Of a stretch of 35,520 nucleotides of DNA, positions 1-9,120 are shown piece by piece. The translations under genes were made by a program, and so were the position numbers. Position 1 is the stretch's first letter. Each line of letters starts with the position of its first letter. Under the pieces are notes generated by a model. It worked only from the letters and a program-made list of their open reading frames with translations. It made no database searches and was not told the origin of the DNA. The stretch comes from Acidobacteriota bacterium (lineage in GTDB: Bacteria; Acidobacteriota; UBA6911; RPQK01; DATIPO01), in contig DATIPQ010000157.1 in assembly GCA_035471785.1 (NCBI GenBank), positions 1 to 35,520 on the forward strand, read 5' to 3'.

Positions 1-162
1 CAGCGAAGACACCAACTGGGTCTCCCAGGGATTGGTCAGCATACCGATTCGGTTGCCGCACTGCGGGCACCCGTAAAGCACCGAAATCCCGCTCCCTTCC
101 TCGGGCGGAACGGTCTTCACCAGCGACATCTGCTCGTCACAACTCACACAAACAAATTTCAT
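1..162 (-). CDS. Zinc-ribbon protein, N-terminal 54 residues (runs off window edge)
   Basis: The minus-strand frame opens with ATG at 162 and stays open to the window edge, so only the first 54 residues are visible. They begin MKFVCVSCDEQM and contain two CxxC pairs (CVSC near residues 5-8 and CPQC near 34-37), the spacing of a small zinc ribbon. The segment continues with IGMLTNPWETQLVSSL. A GGAG Shine-Dalgarno lies 9 nt before the ATG. From memory, this type of N-terminus precedes a PCP-reductase-like helical domain in Acidobacteria-type proteins, but that domain would lie outside the window. The gene is co-directional with the restriction-modification remnant upstream. The zinc ribbon is clear; the family name is a guess. 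Confidence 0.6.
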   Translation of the reverse strand, partial: MKFVCVSCDEQMSLVKTVPPEEGSGISVLYGCPQCGNRIGMLTNPWETQLVSSL

Positions 163-253
163 CGCATTTCGCTCCAAGAAAACAACCCGCCCAGCCTACC
201 ACACCCCGCCAGCCATCTGAATGCCTCAGAGAGCGGTCAGGAGCGAATGGAGA

Positions 254-874
254 TCAGAGAGCAGAGGAGCTCTCGGAATTCCCTGGCTTCCTCATGGGAG
301 GGAGCCTTGATGCGGTCCAGGTGGAAGAATTTGTTGCTGGTAGGAGAGCCCTGCCTAGCCGGGTGTTTTCGCTGCCCCGCAGTTGAGGGCCGATAGTCAG
401 CAACTGGAGGTCGTGCGCGGTGGCTCTTGAGAGGTTGTCGAGGCCCTCGACAAGAATCTGACCAGTTTGAACGAGGCTTCGACACAAGTGTGGTATTTCT
501 TCTTTCCTGGGTGCTAACAAATCGCCATCGTCTTCTAGTTTCTTGAAGCGTCCGAAGGGTCCCTTTCCATAGAATTCCTTTTGGGAGAGACCGTAGAGTA
601 ACCTGTAATAGCCTAGCAGATGAGGATTGGCAGTGAGCAGTAGCGGAACCGGGAAGAAGACTTCTCCTCGAATGCCGTCGGCCGCCACCCGTGCCAGCGC
701 GCTTTCATCCACATACTGGGCCAACTCGTCATCGAGTGCGGAGATATCGAGCAACTGAACGGTTTGCTTGAGTGCATCCTGCAGGTACAGTTCTCGCAGG
801 GTCTGAAGGCGATAGTAAAAAGTGACTTGCAGATCAGGCTTAAGGACAGGAAGTATAGGATCAGCAGGGGTCAT
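254..874 (-). CDS. XcyI-like type II restriction endonuclease, truncated
   Basis: The 206-residue product has the N-terminal half of an XcyI/Cfr9I-like (CCCGGG-cutting) endonuclease: a KPDLQVTFYYRLQTLR opening, a central GYYRLLYGLSQKEFYGKG segment followed by FGRFKKLEDDG (about residues 88-116), then HDLQLLTIGPQLRG (about 154-167). I recall the family as roughly 300 residues, with the acidic nuclease centre in the C-terminal half, which is absent here. After LRGSENTRLG the frame becomes low-quality sequence and stops at 254. A one-base shift near 340-350 would extend it only to 237 (ending LCSLISIRS), and the next gene starts at 162, so the catalytic part cannot be hidden downstream. The ATG at 874 follows the methyltransferase stop by 6 nt, as in a coupled RM pair. 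The endonuclease is probably inactive. The family call rests on remembered motifs. Confidence 0.6.
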   Translation of the reverse strand: MTPADPILPVLKPDLQVTFYYRLQTLRELYLQDALKQTVQLLDISALDDELAQYVDESALARVAADGIRGEVFFPVPLLLTANPHLLGYYRLLYGLSQKEFYGKGPFGRFKKLEDDGDLLAPRKEEIPHLCRSLVQTGQILVEGLDNLSRATAHDLQLLTIGPQLRGSENTRLGRALLPATNSSTWTASRLPPMRKPGNSESSSAL

Positions 875-880
875 CGGGTT

Positions 881-1716
881 TCAGTCCCAACCCACCCGAC
901 TTCTTGCCAGGGCTGCGTATTCTTCCTTGAGTTCGATGCCAACGAAATCGCGGCCCTGCTTGAGGCAAACCTGCCCCACCGTTCCCGATCCGAAGAAGGG
1001 ATCGAGCACCATGTCGGATGGCTCTGAGCCCGCTAGGATGCAAGGCTCGATCAACTTAGGCGGGAATGTGGCGAAGTGGGCCTCGGGGTAGGCTTCAGTA
1101 TTGATGCTCCATACCGAACGCCTGTTGCGTCGGCTGCCGTTGTTTTGGGAGATTTCCTTTGCGGCCTCATAGTTGTAGAAATAGCGTTCCGATTTAGTCA
1201 GCAAAAAGACGTACTCGTGTGATCGGGTAGGACGGTCCTTGACCGATTCCGGCTGACCATTGGGTTTGTGCCAGATGATGTCGGAGCGCAGGTACCAGCC
1301 GTGTGGAGGGCGAAGGCCACCCGCCAAGGGACGCCGATGAGGTCCTTTGGTTTCAACCCCTGGGGCGTGGGCGGACGGTAGTCCATGCCCCGAGCCGGGT
1401 TCTTCTTGTCGACGTCACGCCAAGTTCGGTTGCCGCTGGTGTAGGAATCACCCAGGTTGAGCCAGAGTGTCCCGTCGTCGGAAAGAACCCGCCGTACTTC
1501 CCGGAACACGGTGGTTAGATTGACCACATAATCTTCCAGCTTCTCTTCGGCCCCGATCTGGCCTGGGACGCCATAATCACGCAATCCCCAGTGGGGCGGA
1601 CTGGTCACGCAACAGCGGAAGGACCGTGCGGCCAAGGTCTTCAACAGTTCAAGCGAGTCTCCCACCAGTATTTGGGAGCGGTCTTCGGCTGGATAGGGCA
1701 ACGGCTGCACTGACAT
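881..1716 (-). pseudogene. N4-cytosine-type DNA methyltransferase, frameshifted
   Basis: Two overlapping minus-strand frames together encode one DNA methyltransferase. The first (from GTG 1719 or ATG 1716) holds catalytic motif IV, TSPPHWGLRDYG, then VRRVLSDDGTLWLNLGDSY and PKDLIGVPWRVAFAL. The second resumes as GWYLRSDIIWHKPNG and carries the SAM-binding motif I, LDPFFGSGTVG, near its end. The homologous reading passes from one frame to the other at about 1300-1310, where one base appears to be missing. Motif IV before motif I and the SPP(Y/H) core fit the m4C methyltransferases that partner XcyI/Cfr9I-type enzymes. The Tyr of SPPY is His here, which is seen in some relatives. The stop at 881 is followed 6 nt later by the endonuclease start. 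A sequencing error is possible, but other genes in the window are intact and the partner is also damaged. Confidence 0.75.
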
Positions 1717-1725
1717 CACCTGACC

Positions 1726-1754
1726 ATTCTAGCGTCACCTACTGACTCTGTCGG
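1726..1754 (-). promoter_or_regulatory. Candidate promoter of the methyltransferase gene
   Basis: On the minus strand CCGACA (1749-1754) and TAGAAT (1726-1731) are separated by 17 nt, resembling sigma-70 -35 and -10 boxes. The predicted transcript start falls on the GTG at 1719, so the mRNA would have no leader, or 3 nt if ATG 1716 is used. Confidence 0.35.
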
Positions 1755-1818
1755 TTGGTCAGAAAAAGATCGTCCCAGGAAAACCAGGTTGCGTTTGCTG
1801 CCCTTGGGGATGGGCTGA

Positions 1819-2913
1819 TCAGGCCCCCATCTCCCGCTTGATACGGGTGCCGATGGAGGTGAGGACTTCGTAGGGAACGGTGTGAAGAAGAACGGCCAGG
1901 GAACGGGCGCTGCAGGGGGAAGAGGGGGTGTTGCTGAGGAGGGTGACGACCGTGCCGGGAGAGATTTCGGGGTGGTCGGTGAGGTCGATGGTGAGCAGGT
2001 CCATGCTGACTCGGCCGATGACCGGGGCCAGGAGAGGACCAGGGGAAGAGGGGTGTTGGTCGGGGTGGAGTTCGACGTGGGCAGCGTTGGAGAGGCGGCG
2101 GTTGTAACCGTCGGCGTATCCTGCCGGGATGATGCCCAGGCGGGTGTCGCGGGGGCAGCGGTAGGTGGCGCCGTAGCCCACGGTCGATCCGGCCGGGACG
2201 TCCTTGACGGTGAGGATGCGCGACTTCCAGGAGAGGACGGGGAGGAGTCCTCGGATGGCGCCGCCGGGGTCGATGCCGTAAAGCGCCAGTCCCACCCGCA
2301 CGGCGTCCAGACGGGAAGCGGGGTAGGGAAGTCCAGCGCTGGAGCTGAGGTGGCGCATGATGCCCTTGTTCTCCTGCACTAGAGGATCCGTGCAGCGCAG
2401 GAACTCGGCGATCTGGAGGCGGGTGGCCTGGGGATCCTCCTGAGGCGAGTGGAGATGGGAGTAGAGGCCCGCGAGGTCGTCGCCCAGGCGGGCGGCGTGG
2501 GCCGGGACCTGCTCAGGCCGGACGCCCATGCGGCCCATCCCGGTGTCGATCTTGAGATGAGCCGGTATGCCCTTGGGGTGAGGACGGGAGTCGAAGACGG
2601 CAGCGGTTGCCCCCAGACGGCGGAAGTCCTCCTCGCGGCCTTCTTGAACGCCGTCCAGAACGAGGATCAGCACATCGTCCTCGGCGGCCAGCGCCTCAAC
2701 AAGTCTCCCGGCTTCGTCCAGGTGGGTCACGGCGAAGTGGCGGAGTCCCGCCTGGTAAAGAACGGGGACCACCAATTCGAGACCGTGACCGTAGCCGTCC
2801 GCCTTGACCACCGCGATGATGTGGGGCGAACGCCCCTCGCCCGCCAGGTAGGATCGCAAAACGGACACGTTATGGCCGAGGCGGGAGGACGAGATCTCAA
2901 CCCATGAACGCAT
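1819..2913 (-). CDS. alr: Alanine racemase
   Basis: Pyridoxal-phosphate enzyme interconverting L- and D-alanine for peptidoglycan; cytoplasmic. The 364-residue product starts MRSWVEISSSRLGHN and has the PLP-lysine motif AVVKADGYGHG (Lys37). Later come LYGIDP, the catalytic-Tyr region VGYGATYRCP, the phosphate-contacting IPAGYADGYNRR and GRVSMD; the length is normal for the family. The frame is open further upstream to 3024, but that stretch is antisense-quality sequence inside dnaB. The ATG at 2913 gives the family N-terminus, and its first 17 bases overlap the dnaB tail, suggesting translational coupling. It is the last housekeeping gene of the block before the restriction-modification remnant. 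Confidence 0.95.
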   Translation of the reverse strand: MRSWVEISSSRLGHNVSVLRSYLAGEGRSPHIIAVVKADGYGHGLELVVPVLYQAGLRHFAVTHLDEAGRLVEALAAEDDVLILVLDGVQEGREEDFRRLGATAAVFDSRPHPKGIPAHLKIDTGMGRMGVRPEQVPAHAARLGDDLAGLYSHLHSPQEDPQATRLQIAEFLRCTDPLVQENKGIMRHLSSSAGLPYPASRLDAVRVGLALYGIDPGGAIRGLLPVLSWKSRILTVKDVPAGSTVGYGATYRCPRDTRLGIIPAGYADGYNRRLSNAAHVELHPDQHPSSPGPLLAPVIGRVSMDLLTIDLTDHPEISPGTVVTLLSNTPSSPCSARSLAVLLHTVPYEVLTSIGTRIKREMGA

Positions 2914-4276
2914 CGTCGCTCTCGGGGGCCAGGTTTTCGAATTTCGTCCACTGCTCGATGAAGGCCAGTTTGATGGTGCCGGTGGGGCCGTTGCGCTGCT
3001 TGCCGATGATGATGTGGGCCACACCGTCCTCTTCCGAGAACTCCTCGTCTTTCTTGTAGCGGTCGGGACGGTAGATGAAAAGCACCACGTCGGCGTCCTG
3101 TTCGATGGAGCCCGACTCGCGCAGGTCGCTCAGTTGAGGCTTGTGGTCGCCGCGGCGCTGCTCGGGAGCGCGCGAGAGCTGAGAAAGCGCCATCACGGGG
3201 ATGGCGAGCTCCTTAGCCATGAGCTTGATGCCGCGGCTGATGGCCGAGATCTCCTGCTGGCGGTTCTCCTGGCGTCTGGAAGGGCCGCCCGACATCAGTT
3301 GCATGTAGTCGATGAGCAGCAAATCGAGTCCGTGGCGGGCCTTGAGGCGGCGCGACTTGGCCCGCATCTCGACGATGGTGGCTCCGGGAGTGTCGTCGAT
3401 ATAGATCTTGGCCTGGGCCAGCCGGTTCATGGCCTTTGCGAGCTGGCTCCAGTCCTCTTTGGAGAGGTAGCCCGAGCGCACCTTGTGGCTGTCGACGCGG
3501 GCTTCGGCGCAGACCAGGCGGGTGACGAGCTGGTTGGCCGACATTTCGAGGCTGAAGATGCCCACCGTCTTCTCCTCTTTGATGGCGGCGTACTGCCCCA
3601 CGTTGAGGGCGAAGCTGGTCTTGCCCAGTCCGGGACGGGCGGCCAGCACGATCATGTCGGAATTCTGCAAGCCAGACATCAGGTTGTCGAGATCGATGAA
3701 GCCGGTGCCGATGCCGGTGATCAGCTCCTTGCGCTCGTAGAGCATCTGGATGTGCTGATAGGTCTCATCCAGGATTTGCTCGATGGCGCGGAAGCCGCTG
3801 GCGATGCGCTCCTGGCCGATGTCGAAGACGGCCTTCTCGGCGCTTTCCAGCAGGTCGTTGGCGCTCTCTTCTTCCGAGAAGCTGCGGCTCAGCAGGTCGT
3901 TGCTGACGCGGATCAGGCGGCGGCGCAGCGAGCGTTCCTTGATGATGCCGGCGTACTCGGCCACGCTGGCCACGTGAGGCGTGCCGTCCATCAATTCGGA
4001 AAGCTGCCCGATGCCGCCCACCGCATCGAGATCGCCCGACTTGCCCAGCTCTTCGGAGAGGGTGACGGGATCGATGGCCCGCGAATCGGAGGCCAGGCGG
4101 GCCATGGCCTGGAAGATCTTCTGGTGGGCTTCGGTGTAGAAGTCTTCGTCGTTGATCAGTTCGGCGGCCTGATCGAAGAGGGTGCCTTCCAGCAAGACGG
4201 CCCCCAGCAGAGCACGCTCCGCTTCAAGGCTGTGGGGCAGTGTCTTTTCCAGGGTCGCTTGGGTCTTCATCCGCAC
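2897..4276 (-). CDS. dnaB: Replicative DNA helicase DnaB
   Basis: Hexameric 5'-3' helicase that unwinds DNA at the replication fork. The 459-residue product has the DnaB N-terminal domain (PHSLEAERALLGAVL, residues 14-28), a linker, and the RecA-like C-terminal domain with Walker A ARPGLGKTS (about 213-221), Walker B LLLIDYMQLM, and QLSDLRESGSIEQDADVV. There is no intein and the length is normal. The start may be GTG 4276 or ATG 4270. A TATACT hexamer ends 5 nt before the GTG, which favours a leaderless start there, and no Shine-Dalgarno is visible. It follows rplI by 61 bp, and its 3' end overlaps alr. A DciA-like gene at 16735 may act with it. Confidence 0.96.
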   Translation of the reverse strand: MRMKTQATLEKTLPHSLEAERALLGAVLLEGTLFDQAAELINDEDFYTEAHQKIFQAMARLASDSRAIDPVTLSEELGKSGDLDAVGGIGQLSELMDGTPHVASVAEYAGIIKERSLRRRLIRVSNDLLSRSFSEEESANDLLESAEKAVFDIGQERIASGFRAIEQILDETYQHIQMLYERKELITGIGTGFIDLDNLMSGLQNSDMIVLAARPGLGKTSFALNVGQYAAIKEEKTVGIFSLEMSANQLVTRLVCAEARVDSHKVRSGYLSKEDWSQLAKAMNRLAQAKIYIDDTPGATIVEMRAKSRRLKARHGLDLLLIDYMQLMSGGPSRRQENRQQEISAISRGIKLMAKELAIPVMALSQLSRAPEQRRGDHKPQLSDLRESGSIEQDADVVLFIYRPDRYKKDEEFSEEDGVAHIIIGKQRNGPTGTIKLAFIEQWTKFENLAPESDDAFMG

Positions 4277-4281
4277 CGACT

Positions 4282-4310
4282 AGTATAGGGGAAGGGCGGA
4301 CCTGCGTCAG
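4282..4310 (-). promoter_or_regulatory. Candidate promoter of dnaB
   Basis: CTGACG (4305-4310) and TATACT (4282-4287) on the minus strand are separated by 17 nt. The predicted start site is at or within a base of the GTG at 4276. It would allow dnaB-alr expression independent of the ribosomal-protein genes upstream. Confidence 0.4.
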
Positions 4311-4337
4311 CGAATCGTCGCCTGCGCGTCCTCTGGT

Positions 4338-5096
4338 TCAGGACTTGGCTTCGGGTTCCTCTTGGGTTTCGGCGGTTTCCCCGGCTTGCTCTTCAGCAGC
4401 CTCTTCTTCTTGGGCGCTGTCAGCGGTCGAGGACTCGGTCCTGACCTCGATCTCGGGGTCGGGCTTGGCCCTGGCGGACACTTCGGCGGGCGCCTCTTCA
4501 GCATCCTCTCCCTCAGGTTCGGGCCCGAAGCGCTCGTCGATCACGAGGTCGTCTTCGTTGGGCAGGTTGAGATCGCGGACCTTCTCGTTGATCTCGCGTA
4601 CGATCTGGTCGGTTTCGGCGTCTTTGCGCTTGACCTTGCTGACCGGCATGTCGCCCTCGGCCACAACGCTGATAAGGAGGTAGGCCTCGATCTCGGGGAA
4701 GAGGCGGGCTTCCATCTTGTAGTTGCCGATGCTCTTGAGAGGCTGCTCGATGACCAGCTTGCGGCGGTCGAGCGTGATGCCCTCGCGCTTGAGCAGGTTG
4801 ACGATGTCTTTGGCCGTCACCGATCCGAACAGCGACCCGCTTTCGCCGGCCTTGCGGCTGACCACCAGGTGCAGGTCATTGAGTTCCTTGGCCAGCAATT
4901 CGGCCTCTTCGCGGTGCTTGGTCTCTTTTTTGGCCAGGGCCTTCTGCTGCTGCTCGACGATCTTCAGGTTGCCAGGAGTGGCGGGGATGGCCAGGTGGTT
5001 GGGGATGAGGTAATTGCGCCCGTAGCCCTTGGCCACTTCAACCACTTCTCCCCGGTTGCCCAACTCGTAAACGTCTTCGGTCAGAATTACTTGCAT
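4338..5096 (-). CDS. rplI: Ribosomal protein bL9 with long acidic tail
   Basis: Large-subunit protein binding 23S rRNA near the L1 stalk. The N-terminal domain is typical: MQVILTEDVYELGNRGEVV, then VAKGYGRNYLIP. A long helix and a C-terminal domain follow (VSRKAGESGSLFGSVT, EGITLDRRKL, LKSIGNYKMEARL). The protein has 252 residues against about 150 usual. The extra C-terminal stretch (from about residue 185) is Glu/Ala/Pro-rich, low in complexity and strongly acidic (for example EPEGEDAEEAPAEVS). The gene is separated from rpsR by an unusually large 280 bp gap holding a REP-like element, although the two are usually near neighbours. The bL9 core is certain; the role of the tail is unknown. Confidence 0.95.
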   Translation of the reverse strand: MQVILTEDVYELGNRGEVVEVAKGYGRNYLIPNHLAIPATPGNLKIVEQQQKALAKKETKHREEAELLAKELNDLHLVVSRKAGESGSLFGSVTAKDIVNLLKREGITLDRRKLVIEQPLKSIGNYKMEARLFPEIEAYLLISVVAEGDMPVSKVKRKDAETDQIVREINEKVRDLNLPNEDDLVIDERFGPEPEGEDAEEAPAEVSARAKPDPEIEVRTESSTADSAQEEEAAEEQAGETAETQEEPEAKS

Positions 5097-5171
5097 CGCT
5101 TTAGCTCGATTTCGAGTTTTTCTCGCTTGTTTTTATCTCACGCCTTCAGCGTTCTTCGGATCGCTCTTGCC

Positions 5172-5344
5172 GACCCAGGGTGGCGCCGCCGTCTCGCTTC
5201 GCTCGCCGGGGCTGACCCTGGGCTGGTGAATCGCTCGCCTTCAGCGAGCCCGGACTTGATTTTCAACACTGTCGCTGCACCGCCGGGCAGGTGCATCGTT
5301 CGCCTTCAGCGAGCCCGGACTTGACTTTCAACACTGTCGCTGCA
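5172..5344. repeat. REP-like intergenic element, copy 1 (with duplicated tail)
   Basis: From GACCCAGGG at 5172 the sequence runs nearly base for base with 35395-35500. It contains an inverted pair CCCAGGGT / ACCCTGGG around a GC-rich centre, followed by a small perfect hairpin GCTCGC-CTTCA-GCGAGC. The tail unit of about 49 bp (5231-5279) is repeated at 5295-5344, each ending in CAACACTGTCGCTGCA, with 15 nt between. No gene is visible in 5097-5376. The element lies between rpsR and rplI, inside a normally tight ribosomal-protein operon. It is most likely a dispersed palindromic repeat. Confidence 0.8.
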
Positions 5345-5358
5345 ACCGCCTTCCTCCG

Positions 5359-5377
5359 CGCCGAGGCTATGGAGGGC
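5359..5377. repeat. Short palindromic repeat (CGCCRAGGCTATRGAGGGC family), copy 1
   Basis: CGCCGAGGCTATGGAGGGC lies immediately after the rpsR coding sequence, and its last base is the first base of the stop codon complement. It matches the copies at 6350-6368 and 33012-33030. CCTCC (5353-5357) just outside pairs with GGAGG (5371-5375), so a hairpin is possible. Confidence 0.7.
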
Positions 5378-5589
5378 TAGTCGCTGGTGTAGGGGACCAG
5401 GGCCAGGTGGCGGGCGCGGCGGATGGCGCGTCCCAGCTTGCGCTGATGAGTGGCGCAGACGCCTGAAATGCGCCGCGGAATGATCTTGGAGCGCTCAGGG
5501 ATGTACTGGCTGAGCAGCTTGACGTCTTTGTAGTCGATATAGTCGATGTTGTCGGCGCAGAACTTGCAGAACTTACGTCGTCTTGCCAT
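5377..5589 (-). CDS. rpsR: Ribosomal protein bS18
   Basis: Small-subunit protein that pairs with bS6 on the platform. The 70-residue product has the full family sequence: basic N-terminus [11 protein letters not shown], then [28 protein letters not shown] and [15 protein letters not shown]. Cys residues in CKFC plus Cys/His in VCATH suggest the zinc-binding version. The start is 3 bp after the rpsF stop. The Shine-Dalgarno GAGGAGGAG is formed by the last Glu codons of rpsF, coupling the two genes. Confidence 0.97.
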   Translation of the reverse strand: MARRRKFCKFCADNIDYIDYKDVKLLSQYIPERSKIIPRRISGVCATHQRKLGRAIRRARHLALVPYTSD

Positions 5590-5592
5590 GGG

Positions 5593-6243
5593 TTACTCCT
5601 CCTCGCCTTCCTCGCCGGAATCCTCTTCGTCCTCTCCTTGAGAGTCTTCTTTGTCCGACTTGGCTTTAGCCTTCTTCTTGCCCTTGTCTTTCTTGGAGTC
5701 GTCCCCCGCTTCCTCTTCCTCGGACTTGTCTTCTTTTTCTTGCTTGGCCTTCTTGGAGGGCTTTTCCTTCTTAGCCTTTTCCTCGGCTTTCTCGGGGGCC
5801 TCTTCGGGGGCTTCTTCAGACTCGGACTCGTCGGCCTGATCCTCGTCGTCGGACTCTTCGGCGGCGGCTTCGGCCCGGCGGGCCTGAGCGCGCGCCTTTT
5901 TCCGCGCCTTCTTCTCTTCCCGCAGCGCCTTCATCTTCTCGGCCCGGCGCATTTCTTCATCGACGCGCACGGTGAGGAAACGGATGATGGGGTCTGCGAC
6001 CTTGAAGCGGCGTTCCAGCTCGGTCACGGCCTCGCCGTTCTCCGATTCCAGGTACATGACCACGTAGAAGCCTTCTTTGTGCTTTTTGACTTCGAAGGCC
6101 AGTTTGCGCTTTCCCCAGTTATCGACGTCGACGATCTTGGCGCCGAATTCCTCGGCAACGCCCTTGTAGGTGTCGACGGTCTGCTCCACCTCTTCCGGAG
6201 TGAGCCCGGGAGCGACAACGTAAGTGACTTCGTAGCGTCTCAT
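5593..6243 (-). CDS. rpsF: Ribosomal protein bS6 with long charged C-terminal tail
   Basis: Small-subunit protein and bS18 partner. Residues 1 to about 97 form the normal bS6 fold (MRRYEVTYVVAPGLT, DNWGKRKLAFEVKKHKEG, YVVMYLES, DPIIRFLTVR). The product has 216 residues against about 95-135 usual. The extra about 120 residues are almost only Lys, Arg, Glu, Asp, Ala and Ser, first basic then mixed, ending in a Glu-rich GEDEEDSGEEGEEE. In E. coli the bS6 C-terminus is polyglutamylated by RimK; here a comparable acidic end is genetically encoded. AAGGAG lies 13 nt before the ATG, and a TACAAT -10-like box (6276-6281) would give a leader of about 30 nt. No ssb or priB lies between rpsF and rpsR. 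Confidence 0.95.
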   Translation of the reverse strand: MRRYEVTYVVAPGLTPEEVEQTVDTYKGVAEEFGAKIVDVDNWGKRKLAFEVKKHKEGFYVVMYLESENGEAVTELERRFKVADPIIRFLTVRVDEEMRRAEKMKALREEKKARKKARAQARRAEAAAEESDDEDQADESESEEAPEEAPEKAEEKAKKEKPSKKAKQEKEDKSEEEEAGDDSKKDKGKKKAKAKSDKEDSQGEDEEDSGEEGEEE

Positions 6244-6339
6244 TCTATGATTCCGTCTCCTTCAGAAAAGCGTTCATTGTAGCACAGAAGGGCACGGGGA
6301 CTGTCGTCCTCACCGGGCGGCCCGTTCAAGGACCTTCGC

Positions 6340-6400
6340 TGCCCCCCTTCGCCAAGGCTATGGAGGGCAGGCCCTCGGTTGCCCAAGGCTTCGGGGGGGC
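6340..6400. repeat. Short palindromic repeat, copy 2 plus a degenerate copy
   Basis: CGCCAAGGCTATGGAGGGC (6350-6368) is flanked so that TGCCC (6340-6344) pairs with GGGCA (6365-6369). A weaker relative, GCCCAAGGCTTCGGGGGGGC, follows at 6381-6400. They lie downstream of the hppA stop (6454), in a 210 bp gap before rpsF (6244-6453) in which I see no gene. Confidence 0.65.
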
Positions 6401-6453
6401 GTTGTCGGGAGCATATCGTCCTCGCGAAGTCTCCTTCCGCGGGTGCCCTCGGC

Positions 6454-8478
<2,025 letters not shown>

Positions 8479-8544
8479 AGATTCCCGTCCTTACGTTCTT
8501 AAGACATCTTCCAGTGCTGTCGGCAGTGCGTGTTGTCGAGCGTC

Positions 8545-9105
8545 TCAGCCGTTGTACAACGACATGGCTCGCTCGATGCCCCCCGAGATCCACTCCTGGC
8601 AGGCCTTCTCGGCCCGCTCCAGGACCTCTTGCAGGGCTTCCGTTTCCTTTTCAGTGAAATTCGAGAGAACGTACTCGGGCACGTCCTCGGGGCGATCCCC
8701 CATCAGGATGCCGATGCGCAGGCGGGGAATGTCGCGAGTCCCCAGGGCCTGCACGATCGAGCGCATCCCTTTTTGTCCGCCTGAGCTGCCGGCGCGGCGC
8801 AGGCGGATTCGCCCCAGCGGCAAGTCGATGTCGTCGTAAACGACCAACAGCCGCGGAGGCTCGATTTTCAATCCTTCCATCAGAGGGCCGACGGCATCGC
8901 CGCTGAGGTTCATGTAGGTCTGCGGCTTGACCAGCACGACCTCTTCCTCTCCCACCCGGGCGCGGGCCAAATGGGCCCGCAGCGGACTCTCTTGAAAGAC
9001 CGCGTCCCAGCGCCGCGCCAGGCGGTCGGCCAGCATGAAGCCCGCGTTGTGGCGGGTCAGGCGGTAGCGCTCTCCGGGATTTCCCAGGCCGGCGATAAGG
9101 TGCAT
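8545..9105 (-). CDS. pth: Peptidyl-tRNA hydrolase
   Basis: Cleaves peptidyl-tRNA released from stalled ribosomes. The 186-residue product has the family landmarks: GLGNPGERYRLTRHNAGFM with catalytic Asn9 and His19, LVKPQTYMNLSG, VYDDIDLPLGRIRLR with the active-site Asp, and GSSGGQKGMRSI. The length is normal. It lies 15 bp after rplY on the same strand, the common rplY-pth pairing, and 66 bp before hppA. Confidence 0.97.
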   Translation of the reverse strand: MHLIAGLGNPGERYRLTRHNAGFMLADRLARRWDAVFQESPLRAHLARARVGEEEVVLVKPQTYMNLSGDAVGPLMEGLKIEPPRLLVVYDDIDLPLGRIRLRRAGSSGGQKGMRSIVQALGTRDIPRLRIGILMGDRPEDVPEYVLSNFTEKETEALQEVLERAEKACQEWISGGIERAMSLYNG

Positions 9106-9120
9106 GGGTGGGAAGGACGG

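Noticed and set aside
881-1716. Programmed frameshift in the methyltransferase instead of a mutation
   Set aside because: No slippery heptamer or downstream pseudoknot was seen at 1300-1310, and the partner endonuclease is also broken.
3014-4288. Long plus-strand open frame (424 codons) opposite dnaB, and similar ones opposite the TPR, hppA and coiled-coil genes
   Set aside because: They mirror the codon structure of highly conserved minus-strand genes, have no recognisable domains, and are typical antisense frames in GC-rich DNA.
5231-5344. Two nearly identical 49 bp units 15 nt apart, as in a short CRISPR array
   Set aside because: Only two units, the gap is too short for a spacer, the unit recurs at 35449 in the same larger element, and there are no cas genes.
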